Positions 23,755 through 30,492 of a DNA stretch of 64,000 nucleotides are shown here, piece by piece. Below the pieces are notes generated by a model. The model was not told the DNA's origin. It did no database searches and saw nothing but the letters and a program-made list of their open reading frames with translations. How positions within the stretch are numbered: position 1 is the stretch's first letter; each line of letters opens with the position of its first letter. Origin of the DNA: Paradesertivirga superstes (GTDB lineage Bacteria > Bacteroidota > Bacteroidia > Sphingobacteriales > Sphingobacteriaceae); assembly GCF_037622515.1 (NCBI RefSeq), contig NZ_JBBJCN010000001.1:1178001-1242000 (forward strand), written 5' to 3'. The position numbers and the translations under genes are program-made.

Positions 23755-23859
23755 CATCGGGCGATATACAGGCTAGCCCGCTTTGTCATTCCGACCCAGG
23801 GAGGAATCTTCATCAGGCATATTTCCCAGGATCTCTCCTGCCGTCGAGATGACAAAACG
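23755..23859. repeat. 105-bp MITE-like repeat, copy 1
   Basis: It starts CATCGGGCGATATACA, contains CGGGC/GCCCG, and has inverted ends TTTGTCAT (23782-23789) and ATGACAAA (23849-23856) around a GACCCAGGGAGGAATC core. It is nearly identical to 23944-24048, with only about seven base differences by eye. Confidence 0.85.
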
Positions 23860-23943
23860 CCGTATTTAAAACTGCCTGAAAATGAACAGATAAAAAGGCA
23901 TCGTTATAAGTAATGAACTTTTGCAAAAAAAATACAGGAATAG

Positions 23944-24048
23944 CATCGGGCGATATACAAGCTAGCCCGCTTTGTCATTCCGACCCAGGGAGGAATCTTT
24001 ATCAGGCATGTTTCCTAAGATCTCTCCGGCCGTCGAGATGACAAAACG
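23944..24048. repeat. 105-bp MITE-like repeat, copy 2
   Basis: The second copy in direct orientation, 84 bp behind the first. The same inverted ends TTTGTCAT and ATGACAAA are present. It belongs to the GTCATTCC...GGAATC class of short dispersed palindromic repeats found in many genomes. Confidence 0.85.
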
Positions 24049-24228
24049 GCCTTGATAAATGAAGGTTCGTGTATGAGACGTGATTGCGAGGTTGAAGCAG
24101 AAGATTGAGCATTAGAGCCATGGCAATCTCCTTCCGACAAGGATGGGTAGGAAGTTTATATTGCAGGTACTTATTTGATAAGCATGTCTATGTTGCTGGA
24201 TGCAGATTCGTGTACAATTACCCCACCC

Positions 24229-24256
24229 GTCATTCCTGCGCAGGCAGGAATCTTAA
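24229..24256. repeat. Related short palindromic repeat
   Basis: CGTCATTCCTGC followed by GCAGGCAGGAATC forms an 8-bp perfect stem ATTCCTGC/GCAGGAAT (24233-24240, 24245-24252). It shares the GTCATTCC and GGAATCTT ends with the 105-bp repeats and lies 22 bp before the broken amidase gene. Confidence 0.7.
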
Positions 24257-24277
24257 AGCAGAGCAAGATAGTCCTGG

Positions 24278-24714
24278 TTATATTATAAGTGCGGGTGCTT
24301 GTATGACAACCGCAGGTCCGTAAATTGCATTAAGATGTACGATTGATTTTCTGTGAGCGCGGGTCATCTCATCTCCGCCTTCGTCGAAGTTTCCGAAATG
24401 TTCTATACAAACGGCGCCGGTATTGGCTCCATAAATGCCTGCGGGGATACTATTAAGTGGCCTCCATAAGACAATTTTTCCGGAGGGGAAGGTGGTGATA
24501 TGATGTCCGATATCTTTCCAGTCACGTTCATTTATGTGGGTGTTCCGCATAAATTCGAGCCAGTACATTTCATCGTTCTGTGCGCTGAGGTTTCGATAGC
24601 GAGGTTTCCAGGTGTGATGATTTGAATAAAATCAATGGGTCTTGAAAAGTTTTTGTGCAAAATGTAATTGATAAATTCTGCACATGTATAAATACGAAAT
24701 TGTGCTAAGGCCAT
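24278..24714 (-). pseudogene. Frameshifted and truncated N-acetylmuramoyl-L-alanine amidase-like gene
   Basis: From an ATG at 24714 one frame encodes MALAQFRIYTCAEFINYILH and continues to RPIDFIQI. Adding one base near 24619-24620 brings in the other frame, which reads HHTWKPRYRNLSAQNDEMYW and then runs through GHHITTFPSGKIV, GIYGANTGAVCIEHFGN and GGDEMTRAHRKSIVHLNA. The HHTWKP, GHHI and SIGICIEH-like pattern is that of peptidoglycan-recognition/amidase_2 enzymes, whose zinc ligands include the His of HHT. The C terminus is replaced after NAIYGPAV by sequence reaching into the neighbouring repeat region. A single-base deletion plus 3' truncation explains the locus. Confidence 0.75.
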
Positions 24715-24833
24715 GATAGATATAGGTAAATCTTCAAATTCTTTGGAATGCCTTTCCTGTAGCATGAATAACATCAATCATTTAGGTGCTCATAAGCAAT
24801 GCCTCCCAAAAAGATCCATGCTATCAGATATTA

Positions 24834-25286
24834 TCACACTCCAAACTGAGCTAAATGGTGATCCAGATGTTTGTAAAACATATTGTTCCATTCGGAGACC
24901 GATAAGATGCCAAAAGAATGGGATTCTTTTTTATCAAAATGCGCCTCTCCAAGTTCCTGGGTTTTGATAATATGATCGATTAAACGTTTCCTTTCCAGAT
25001 CGAATTTCTTTTCATCCTTGATAATAAAGTAGGGTGCCGTCGGGTTATTCCGTTTATACGGAGTTTCGCTTACTACCACTTTTTTAACAAAGGTTTTAAG
25101 GATAAACTTCATTAAAACATTCGGCTTTTTGTGTTTATGCTCATAAACTAATTCGTAGGTTACATTGCAGTGTGCCAGCATTTGTGCTACATTCATCTTA
25201 CCCCAAAGAGGTTGAGATTCGGGTTTTAGCTGGTTAATGCGGCTTACAAACTCGTCAGCGATACTTTTTTCGAATATATTTTTCAT
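24834..25286 (-). CDS. DUF1569 (DinB-like) protein
   Basis: The 150-residue protein has the DUF1569 pattern: LWGKMNVAQMLAHCNVTYEL near the N terminus and SFGILSVSEWNNMFYKHLDH followed by HLAQFG at the C terminus. The three histidines (AHC, KHLDHH) match the metal-binding arrangement of DinB-like four-helix proteins. The biochemical role is unknown. The gene is full length with an ATG at 25286 and sits between the amidase pseudogene and a 425-bp structured gap. Confidence 0.88.
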   Translation of the reverse strand: MKNIFEKSIADEFVSRINQLKPESQPLWGKMNVAQMLAHCNVTYELVYEHKHKKPNVLMKFILKTFVKKVVVSETPYKRNNPTAPYFIIKDEKKFDLERKRLIDHIIKTQELGEAHFDKKESHSFGILSVSEWNNMFYKHLDHHLAQFGV

Positions 25287-25711
25287 CAGTATATAATTTA
25301 TTTTTAAAGGTTATGAAGCTTGCATGAGCCTGCCCGAAAAACAGGCGGGCTTAGTAAGCTCGGTTTGTGATCGGTATGCTCATGCAGGTTTCATTTGAAA
25401 AGATTTAAGATGTGAGACTTGAGATATGAGAACCAGACTATTTTCATACAGGTTTGTGTTTTGAATAAAGCTCAATTTACCTTATCTACAATCAATTTTC
25501 CAAAAACTTATTCATAATACTGGAGTACAGACCTTTGCAGGGATTAGGGCAATAACATAATTAAACCCGGGTGAAGCGATACCGGCCCCGGGCCTAATGC
25601 CTGCAGGCGTATTAGCCAAACACGGGGCTGCATGTTCCACAGCGACGCATGTTGCTTTTTTAATATCTTATAAATAATGTTTTTAAACGCATCTGTGCAG
25701 GCGCTTTGACA
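25287..25711. other. 425-bp gap with nested inverted repeats and a GC-rich block
   Basis: GCATGAGC (25322-25329) and GCTCATGC (25378-25385) enclose inner complementary stretches (GCCCG/CGGGC, 25332-25336 and 25346-25350). Further on, around 25567-25650, a GC-rich block has GGCCCCG/CGGGGC complementarity and a near-palindrome CTAATGCCTGCAGGCGTATTAG. No ORF is credible here. Confidence 0.55.
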
Positions 25712-26107
25712 TTATTGAAGCTGGCTTATCTTTAAGATCTCCTTGACAACAGGGATATCTGCTTCTGCCCAATCTAAAGTTAATAATTGACCCGGCTTGA
25801 GCCAGCGATAGTCCTGATGTTCGTGCAAGGTGATTTCGCCTTCTGTTATATGACAGATAAAGGGAATTAGGCGGATGGTTTTAGTTCCGTAGGTATGAAC
25901 AACCGGACTTAAACTGGCTGTTATCCGGATATTGACACCTAACTCTTCTTTAATCTCTCTAACTAAAGATTGCTCCGGAGTTTCCCCCGATTCTACCTTT
26001 CCTCCCGGGAATTCCCATTTTAAAGGCAAGGGCATGGTGGCGCTGCGCTGGGTTACCAGTATGCCTTGGTTTTGATCGGAAATAATAGCGCAGGACACGT
26101 CTATCAT
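25712..26107 (-). CDS. Nudix hydrolase, MutT/CTP-pyrophosphohydrolase type
   Basis: A 131-residue protein that is essentially a single Nudix domain. The box is complete: GGKVESGETPEQSLVREIKE followed by ELG, so Mg-dependent pyrophosphohydrolase activity is expected. The upstream strand (CAIISDQNQGILVTQRS) and WEFPGG are typical of MutT (8-oxo-dGTPase) and NudG-like enzymes that sanitise nucleotides. Seven bases separate its start (26107) from the stop of the gene at 26115, read in the same direction, suggesting co-transcription. Confidence 0.92.
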   Translation of the reverse strand: MIDVSCAIISDQNQGILVTQRSATMPLPLKWEFPGGKVESGETPEQSLVREIKEELGVNIRITASLSPVVHTYGTKTIRLIPFICHITEGEITLHEHQDYRWLKPGQLLTLDWAEADIPVVKEILKISQLQ

Positions 26108-26114
26108 GAGAAAA

Positions 26115-26702
26115 TCACTCTTTCAGCACCATATCAATACACATCACGGCAGCCAGAATAAGCAGCCTTGCTTTATCACCTGGCGGCACTACCTCATTTA
26201 TTTCCAGCATATAATTATCGGCAGAAGTAAACAACTCGCGACCCAAACCCGCCCATTTCTTGCGTACTGTTGCCAGCACCTGGTCTCCTTTACTGAAATT
26301 AAACTCCCAGCTGCTCCATTTTCCTTTAAGGATGCAAAGGGTTTGGCCCATGGGATCCTGCACTTCAAATTTCCCTCCAAAAGAAAGCATGCGCTGGCGG
26401 AAACGCCCTATTAAGACTTCGTTATGATCGAACACTTCGACAACCGACCGGAAGATTGTAACGCCGCGTTTTACCCGAACTACAGGCAATCCCTGAACAT
26501 CCTTTATGCAAATATTAAATGGCGTTTGGGTTTTATATTCTGTAAAGCGGAATATTTTAGTGATAATTCCAAGATCAGGTTCGCGGCAGTGCATAATGGT
26601 TTGCTTACTTGCCGGATCGACAATATCGAAATTATTAGCAGCCTTAAAAATACCGCGATGCTCTTTTACGAAAAACAGGTTTTTATTTAAAATGGGATTC
26701 AT
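26115..26702 (-). CDS. LURP-one-related / scramblase-fold protein
   Basis: The longest frame begins at 26786, but I chose the ATG at 26702 (MNPILNKNLFFVKEHRGIFK), which gives 195 residues and the usual start of this family. The tubby-like beta-barrel pattern runs through NFDIVDPASKQTIMHCREPD, FNICIKDVQGLPVVRVKRG, VEVFDHNEVLIGRFRQR, FEVQDPMGQTLCILKGKW and a hydrophobic C-terminal helix (LLILAAVMCIDMVL). Bacterial members are unstudied lipid- or membrane-associated proteins. It precedes the mutT-type gene on the same strand. Confidence 0.82.
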   Translation of the reverse strand: MNPILNKNLFFVKEHRGIFKAANNFDIVDPASKQTIMHCREPDLGIITKIFRFTEYKTQTPFNICIKDVQGLPVVRVKRGVTIFRSVVEVFDHNEVLIGRFRQRMLSFGGKFEVQDPMGQTLCILKGKWSSWEFNFSKGDQVLATVRKKWAGLGRELFTSADNYMLEINEVVPPGDKARLLILAAVMCIDMVLKE

Positions 26703-26859
26703 GTTCAGGTTCAGATTGGCCGGCAAGATATTTATTTTTAAGAGATTTAGACCAAGACCCGGTAAGAAACTCCGCTTTGAAAACAAAAAAACATGAATAT
26801 CTAAAGAATGACATTCAATCCCGAAGAAATATTTAATTTAGACACTTTAAGCAAACACT

Positions 26860-27714
26860 ATGATTATAATAGCCGACGGAGGATCTACCAAAACCAACTG
26901 GTGTCTTTTGAATGATGAGGGAAAGAAAATATATTTCAATACAGAAGGTTACAATCCTTATTTTGTCGATAAGGAATATGTAATTGAATCGCTAAAGAAA
27001 AATCTTCCTGAAGATTTACAATACAGTAAAATAAGCGAAGTAAACTTTTATGGAGCCGGCGTGCATAATGAGGAAAAAGCCAATGAGCTAAAAGAAGCGT
27101 TCCAGGTAATTTTTCAAAGCAGTAAAATATTTGTAGGTCACGATCTTTTAGCTGCTGCCCGTGCCTTGTTAGGAACTTCCAAAGGCTTTGCCTCTATTTT
27201 AGGAACAGGCACCAATACCTGTATTTATGATGGTCATGATGTAAGTTATCAAATTGACTCCGGAGCTTATATTTTAGGTGACGAAGGAAGCGGTTGTTAC
27301 ATCGGTAAAAAATTGCTTATTGACTATTTAAGAGGATATATGCCGGAAGCAGTACGCGCAAGCTTTTGGGAAACATACAAACTTACTCCGGATGATATCC
27401 AGGAAAATGTATATTCAAAACCCCTGGCTAATCGTTTCTGTGCCCAGTTCAGCAAATTTGTATACGACAATACCATAAATATTGAATACACACGAAACCT
27501 GGTAAAAACATCTTTTGAAGATTTCTTCAAAAATCTTGTAAGCCATTATCCGAACTATAAGGATTATGAATTGAATTGCATTGGTTCGGTAGCTTATAAT
27601 TTCAGAAACGTTTTAGAAGAAGTTGCCAATGAATATGGCATGAAACTGGGCAAACTTATCAGGTCGCCTATAGATGATCTGGTAAAATTTCACATTGAAA
27701 ATCCATCCGCATAA
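26860..27714 (+). CDS. BadF/BadG/BcrA/BcrD-type sugar kinase (N-acetylglucosamine-kinase-like)
   Basis: The 284-residue ASKHA-fold protein has all the nucleotide-binding elements: phosphate-1 loop DGGSTKTNW (6-14), the acidic FVGHDLLAAA with Asp95, phosphate-2 loop ILGTGTNTC (113-121) and the LGDEGSG adenosine region (139-145). Eukaryotic GlcNAc kinase and bacterial glucosamine/MurNAc-type kinases share this architecture. The sugar is not decided by the sequence. It is separated from the following genes by a strong bidirectional terminator. A closely related gene at 29562 sits in the pfkA operon, which suggests a duplicated kinase. Confidence 0.88.
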   Translation: MIIIADGGSTKTNWCLLNDEGKKIYFNTEGYNPYFVDKEYVIESLKKNLPEDLQYSKISEVNFYGAGVHNEEKANELKEAFQVIFQSSKIFVGHDLLAAARALLGTSKGFASILGTGTNTCIYDGHDVSYQIDSGAYILGDEGSGCYIGKKLLIDYLRGYMPEAVRASFWETYKLTPDDIQENVYSKPLANRFCAQFSKFVYDNTINIEYTRNLVKTSFEDFFKNLVSHYPNYKDYELNCIGSVAYNFRNVLEEVANEYGMKLGKLIRSPIDDLVKFHIENPSA

Positions 27715-27721
27715 ATCAAAA

Positions 27722-27754
27722 AGACCTGTAAGGTTTTGAAGATCTTACAGGTCT
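27722..27754. terminator. Bidirectional terminator between convergent genes
   Basis: AGACCTGTAAG (27722-27732) pairs perfectly with CTTACAGGTCT (27744-27754), an 11-bp stem between the kinase (+) and the regulator (-). Confidence 0.85.
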
Positions 27755-27767
27755 AAATAATAAAGCA

Positions 27768-28502
27768 TTATTCCTCTTTCATAAAAGAAAGCTCTTTCTG
27801 GAACAGCTTGGCATATTTTCTTCTGTCGAATTTATATAAGGTTGCGGCCCTGTATGAAACCCCGCGTTGTTTTTCGTCGAGCTCCCTGAGAATATCATAG
27901 TTCAGCATTTTTTTCCTGAAATTTCTCTTATCCAGCTTTCTGTTCAGGATAGCTTCATATACATGCTGCAACTGAGTTAATGTGAACTTTTCCGGCAACA
28001 ATTCGAAAGCTATGGGTTGATAACTGATTTTCCGGCGAATTTTCTGAAGACTTTTTTCAAAAATAGCTGAGTGGTCAAACGCTAATTTAGGAAGTTCAGA
28101 TACCGGATGCCAAAATGCTTTCTTAGCAAAATTAGTTATAGGCTTTAATTCCTTATGACCTGTAAGCCTGATCATGGCATAATATGCCACAGTTATAACC
28201 CGTCCTTCCGGATGGCGGTCGACTTCACCGAAAGTATAGAGCTGCTCCATATAAATATCGCGCAAGCCGGTGAGCTCATACAAAATGCGCTCGGCGGCAA
28301 CATCGATACCCTCGTTATGCTGAACAAAAAGTCCCGGCAAAGCCCACCAGTCTTTAAAGGGCTCAGAGTTACGCTCTATCAAAAGAATTTTTAATTCACC
28401 TTCCTGAAAACCGAAGATGACACAATCTATTGTAAATACAGACTCAAAAATAGGCAGAGGTGGTTGCAAAATTACTAGCGCTTGAATGTTAATATTACAC
28501 AA
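27768..28502 (-). CDS. Nudix-like transcriptional regulator (NrtR/AraR type)
   Basis: The 244-residue protein couples an N-terminal Nudix-fold sensor (SVFTIDCVIFGF to about residue 150) to a C-terminal winged-helix domain (FTLTQLQHVYEAIL, LDKRNFRKKML, GVSYRAATLYKFD). The Nudix box is degraded: GLFVQHNEGIDVAAERILYE then LTG lacks the REUXEE glutamates, so it should bind rather than hydrolyse a ligand, as in NrtR (ADP-ribose) and Bacteroides AraR (arabinose). No ATG is near the N terminus; a TTG at 28502 or another near 28469 must be the start. The start codon lies 33 bases from the operator-like site of the divergent pfkA, which fits an autoregulated repressor. Confidence 0.9.
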   Translation of the reverse strand: MCNINIQALVILQPPLPIFESVFTIDCVIFGFQEGELKILLIERNSEPFKDWWALPGLFVQHNEGIDVAAERILYELTGLRDIYMEQLYTFGEVDRHPEGRVITVAYYAMIRLTGHKELKPITNFAKKAFWHPVSELPKLAFDHSAIFEKSLQKIRRKISYQPIAFELLPEKFTLTQLQHVYEAILNRKLDKRNFRKKMLNYDILRELDEKQRGVSYRAATLYKFDRRKYAKLFQKELSFMKEE

Positions 28503-28510
28503 AGGTGAAA

Positions 28511-28530
28511 AAAATTATTGCAATAATTTT
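28511..28530. promoter_or_regulatory. 20-bp perfect palindrome in the regulator-pfkA gap
   Basis: AAAATTATTG and CAATAATTTT form a perfect palindrome immediately before the GTGTA/TACAC site. It may be a second operator or part of the divergent promoter. Confidence 0.5.
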
Positions 28531-28535
28531 ACTTA

Positions 28536-28550
28536 GTGTAAAAAATACAC
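28536..28550. promoter_or_regulatory. Candidate operator of the Nudix-like regulator
   Basis: GTGTA-AAAAA-TACAC is an inverted repeat directly upstream of the TATATTCG -7-like box (28552-28559) of pfkA. It sits where a repressor would occlude RNA polymerase. Its form (T-GTG-TA half-sites) is of the kind reported for NrtR-family operators. Confidence 0.6.
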
Positions 28551-28578
28551 CTATATTCGTAAAAAAAAACTTTATCAC

Positions 28579-29562
28579 TTGAGTTCAATCAATAAAATAG
28601 GTGTTTTTACTTCAGGCGGCGATGCCCCTGGAATGAACGCATGTATACGTGCAGTAGTCAGAACAGGCTTATATTTAGGCAAAGAAATGGTTGGGATCCA
28701 CCAGGGATACCAGGGCATGATCGAAAAAAAGTTCAGCGATATGGACTCGAAATCGGTTTGTCATATCATTCAACAAGGAGGAACAATCTTAAAAACAGCT
28801 CGTTGTCTGGAGTTTCGTACTCCTGAAGGCAGGGCCATAGCATATAAAAATTTACAGGAGAAAGGAATTGATGCCTTAATTGCAATTGGCGGTGATGGCA
28901 CTTTTACGGGTGCTGAAGTATTATCACGGGAATATGATATTCCTGTTATATGTATACCAGGAACCATAGATAACGATTTATACGGAACCGATTTTACTTT
29001 AGGATACGATACTGCCACCAATACAGTAATCGAAGCCATCGACAAAATCAGGGATACGGCGGCATCGCACGATAGATTATTTTTTGTTGAGGTTATGGGT
29101 CGCGATTCAGGATGTATCGCCCTTAGGGCAGGTGTTGCCGGCGGCGCGGAGGCAATTTTACTTCCTGAAATGGAAACAGGAATTGACGACCTTATTAAAA
29201 AGCTTGAAGACGGAGCTGATAAAAACAAAACTTCCAGCATAGTAATTATTGCTGAAGGCGAAAAAAATGGTGGCGCATATAATGTGGCCAAGCATGTCAA
29301 AGAAAAATTCAATTTCTACGATATCAAGGTAACCATCTTAGGGCACCTTCAACGCGGTGGTTCTCCCAGCAGCTTCGACAGAATCCTGGCCAGCCGGATG
29401 GGTTTCGCGGCTGTGAATGCATTAATTGCAGGCGAAACACGCAAAATGGTGGGTCTGAGAGGAAACAAAATGCACCTTACCGAACTTACCGAGGCAATAA
29501 ATAATCATTCGTTTAACCTTGAGGAAGACTTGTTGGAAATGTCGCATATCTTAGCGCTTTAA
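28579..29562 (+). CDS. pfkA: ATP-dependent 6-phosphofructokinase
   Basis: A 327-residue PfkA-type enzyme: GVFTSGGDAPGMNACIRAV (ATP site), GGDGTFTGA (104-112), PGTIDNDL with catalytic Asp131 and VMGRDSGCIAL, then LGHLQRGGSPSSFDR near the C terminus. The residue after GGD is Gly, as in ATP-dependent enzymes rather than the PPi-dependent type. The start is a TTG (28579) with no alternative ATG that retains the N-terminal strand. It is the first gene of the operon, with a probable operator upstream. Its stop overlaps the ATG of the next gene by one base (TAATG), so their translation is probably coupled. Confidence 0.97.
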   Translation: MSSINKIGVFTSGGDAPGMNACIRAVVRTGLYLGKEMVGIHQGYQGMIEKKFSDMDSKSVCHIIQQGGTILKTARCLEFRTPEGRAIAYKNLQEKGIDALIAIGGDGTFTGAEVLSREYDIPVICIPGTIDNDLYGTDFTLGYDTATNTVIEAIDKIRDTAASHDRLFFVEVMGRDSGCIALRAGVAGGAEAILLPEMETGIDDLIKKLEDGADKNKTSSIVIIAEGEKNGGAYNVAKHVKEKFNFYDIKVTILGHLQRGGSPSSFDRILASRMGFAAVNALIAGETRKMVGLRGNKMHLTELTEAINNHSFNLEEDLLEMSHILAL

Positions 29563-30410
29563 TGATAGCAGTCGTTTACAGCGGTTCCCGTTTTGCAGAT
29601 TGGAAACTTTCTGACAAAGGAGAAATTATTTCCGAATTTAAAACAGCCGGGATTAATCCTTTTTTTCATGATGAAAAAACTATAACCCATCTTTTAAATA
29701 AAGCCACGGATTTGATTTATCATGCCGAAGAAATAAAGCGTATTTATTTTTTTGGGGCGGGGGCCTTTTCTAAAGGAAGGCAAAAAATTATAGAGGATGC
29801 CTTCACGAAATTTTTCAGGTACAGTAAAGTTGTTGTTGAGCACGATCTCTCCGCTGCAGCTATTGCAACCTGCGGAGACAAACCAGGCCTTGTGGGTATT
29901 TTAGGAAGCGGATCTAATGCGGCTTACTTTAACGGAAAGAAAATTAAAGAAAATAATTTTGGACTGGGTTATATTCTAGGCGATGAAGGTTCGGCCAACT
30001 GGATGGGGCGCGTATTATTAAGAGATTATCTAATAGGCGACCTGCCCAAAAAACTTCTTCAGGCTTTTACACATAAATATTCTTTAGACCGGAAACAAAT
30101 TCTGGATAAGGTTTACAAGCAACCCTCTCCTGTTCTTTTTTTAAGCACCTTTGCCGATTTATTACTCGATCATCAAAACGAAGATTATGTCAAGAACCTG
30201 GTAATAAGTGGTTTTGAGTGCTATTTCAAAACTTATATTATTCCGCTTGCAAAACAACATCAAAACTTACCTTTGCATTTCGCCGGAACTATTGCTGCAG
30301 GCTTTGAACCCTGGCTAAGGGAGGTTGCTCAGAGACACGAATTTAATATAACCACGGTTATCAAAGAACCGATATATAATGTGTTAGAATATTACGAGAA
30401 CAAAAATTAA
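29562..30410 (+). CDS. BadF-type kinase paralogue with degenerate phosphate-1 loop (probable pseudokinase)
   Basis: The 282-residue protein aligns position by position with the kinase at 26860. It keeps Asp95 (VEHDLSAAA), the phosphate-2 loop ILGSGSNA (113-120) and LGDEGS (139-144). But the phosphate-1 loop reads YSGSRFADW at 6-14 instead of DGGSTKTNW: the Asp, Gly, Thr, Lys and Thr that contact Mg-ATP are replaced. By analogy with other ASKHA proteins this should abolish or severely lower phosphoryl transfer while leaving a sugar or nucleotide pocket. Coupling to pfkA and proximity to gap suggest a sensor or regulator of glycolysis; this is inference. An alternative is a kinase with a remodelled loop. 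Confidence 0.85.
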   Translation: MIAVVYSGSRFADWKLSDKGEIISEFKTAGINPFFHDEKTITHLLNKATDLIYHAEEIKRIYFFGAGAFSKGRQKIIEDAFTKFFRYSKVVVEHDLSAAAIATCGDKPGLVGILGSGSNAAYFNGKKIKENNFGLGYILGDEGSANWMGRVLLRDYLIGDLPKKLLQAFTHKYSLDRKQILDKVYKQPSPVLFLSTFADLLLDHQNEDYVKNLVISGFECYFKTYIIPLAKQHQNLPLHFAGTIAAGFEPWLREVAQRHEFNITTVIKEPIYNVLEYYENKN

Positions 30411-30437
30411 ATCATATGGATATTCAAAAGCATAAGG

Positions 30438-30445
30438 TAAATTTG
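30438..30445 (+). promoter_or_regulatory. -7-like box upstream of gap
   Basis: TAAATTTG matches TAnnTTTG and lies 48 bp before the gap ATG. A matching -33 element is not seen. Confidence 0.45.
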
Positions 30446-30492
30446 CCAGCTAATGATATTCATTACTTTAGAAACAAATAAATAATAATAAA

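Larger units (their letters stand above)
23618..24277. other. 660-bp repeat-rich intergenic region
   Basis: There is no credible gene. The region contains two 105-bp near-identical repeats and a related short hairpin unit, listed separately, with AT-rich sequence between them. Confidence 0.7.

Noticed and set aside
23755..24048. CRISPR-like spacing of two repeats
   Set aside because: There are only two repeats of 105 bp with palindromic ends, separated by 84 bp, and no cas genes; a MITE-like repeat fits better.
24105..24323. Open frame of 72 codons on the + strand
   Set aside because: It crosses the palindromic repeat and runs antisense into the broken amidase gene.
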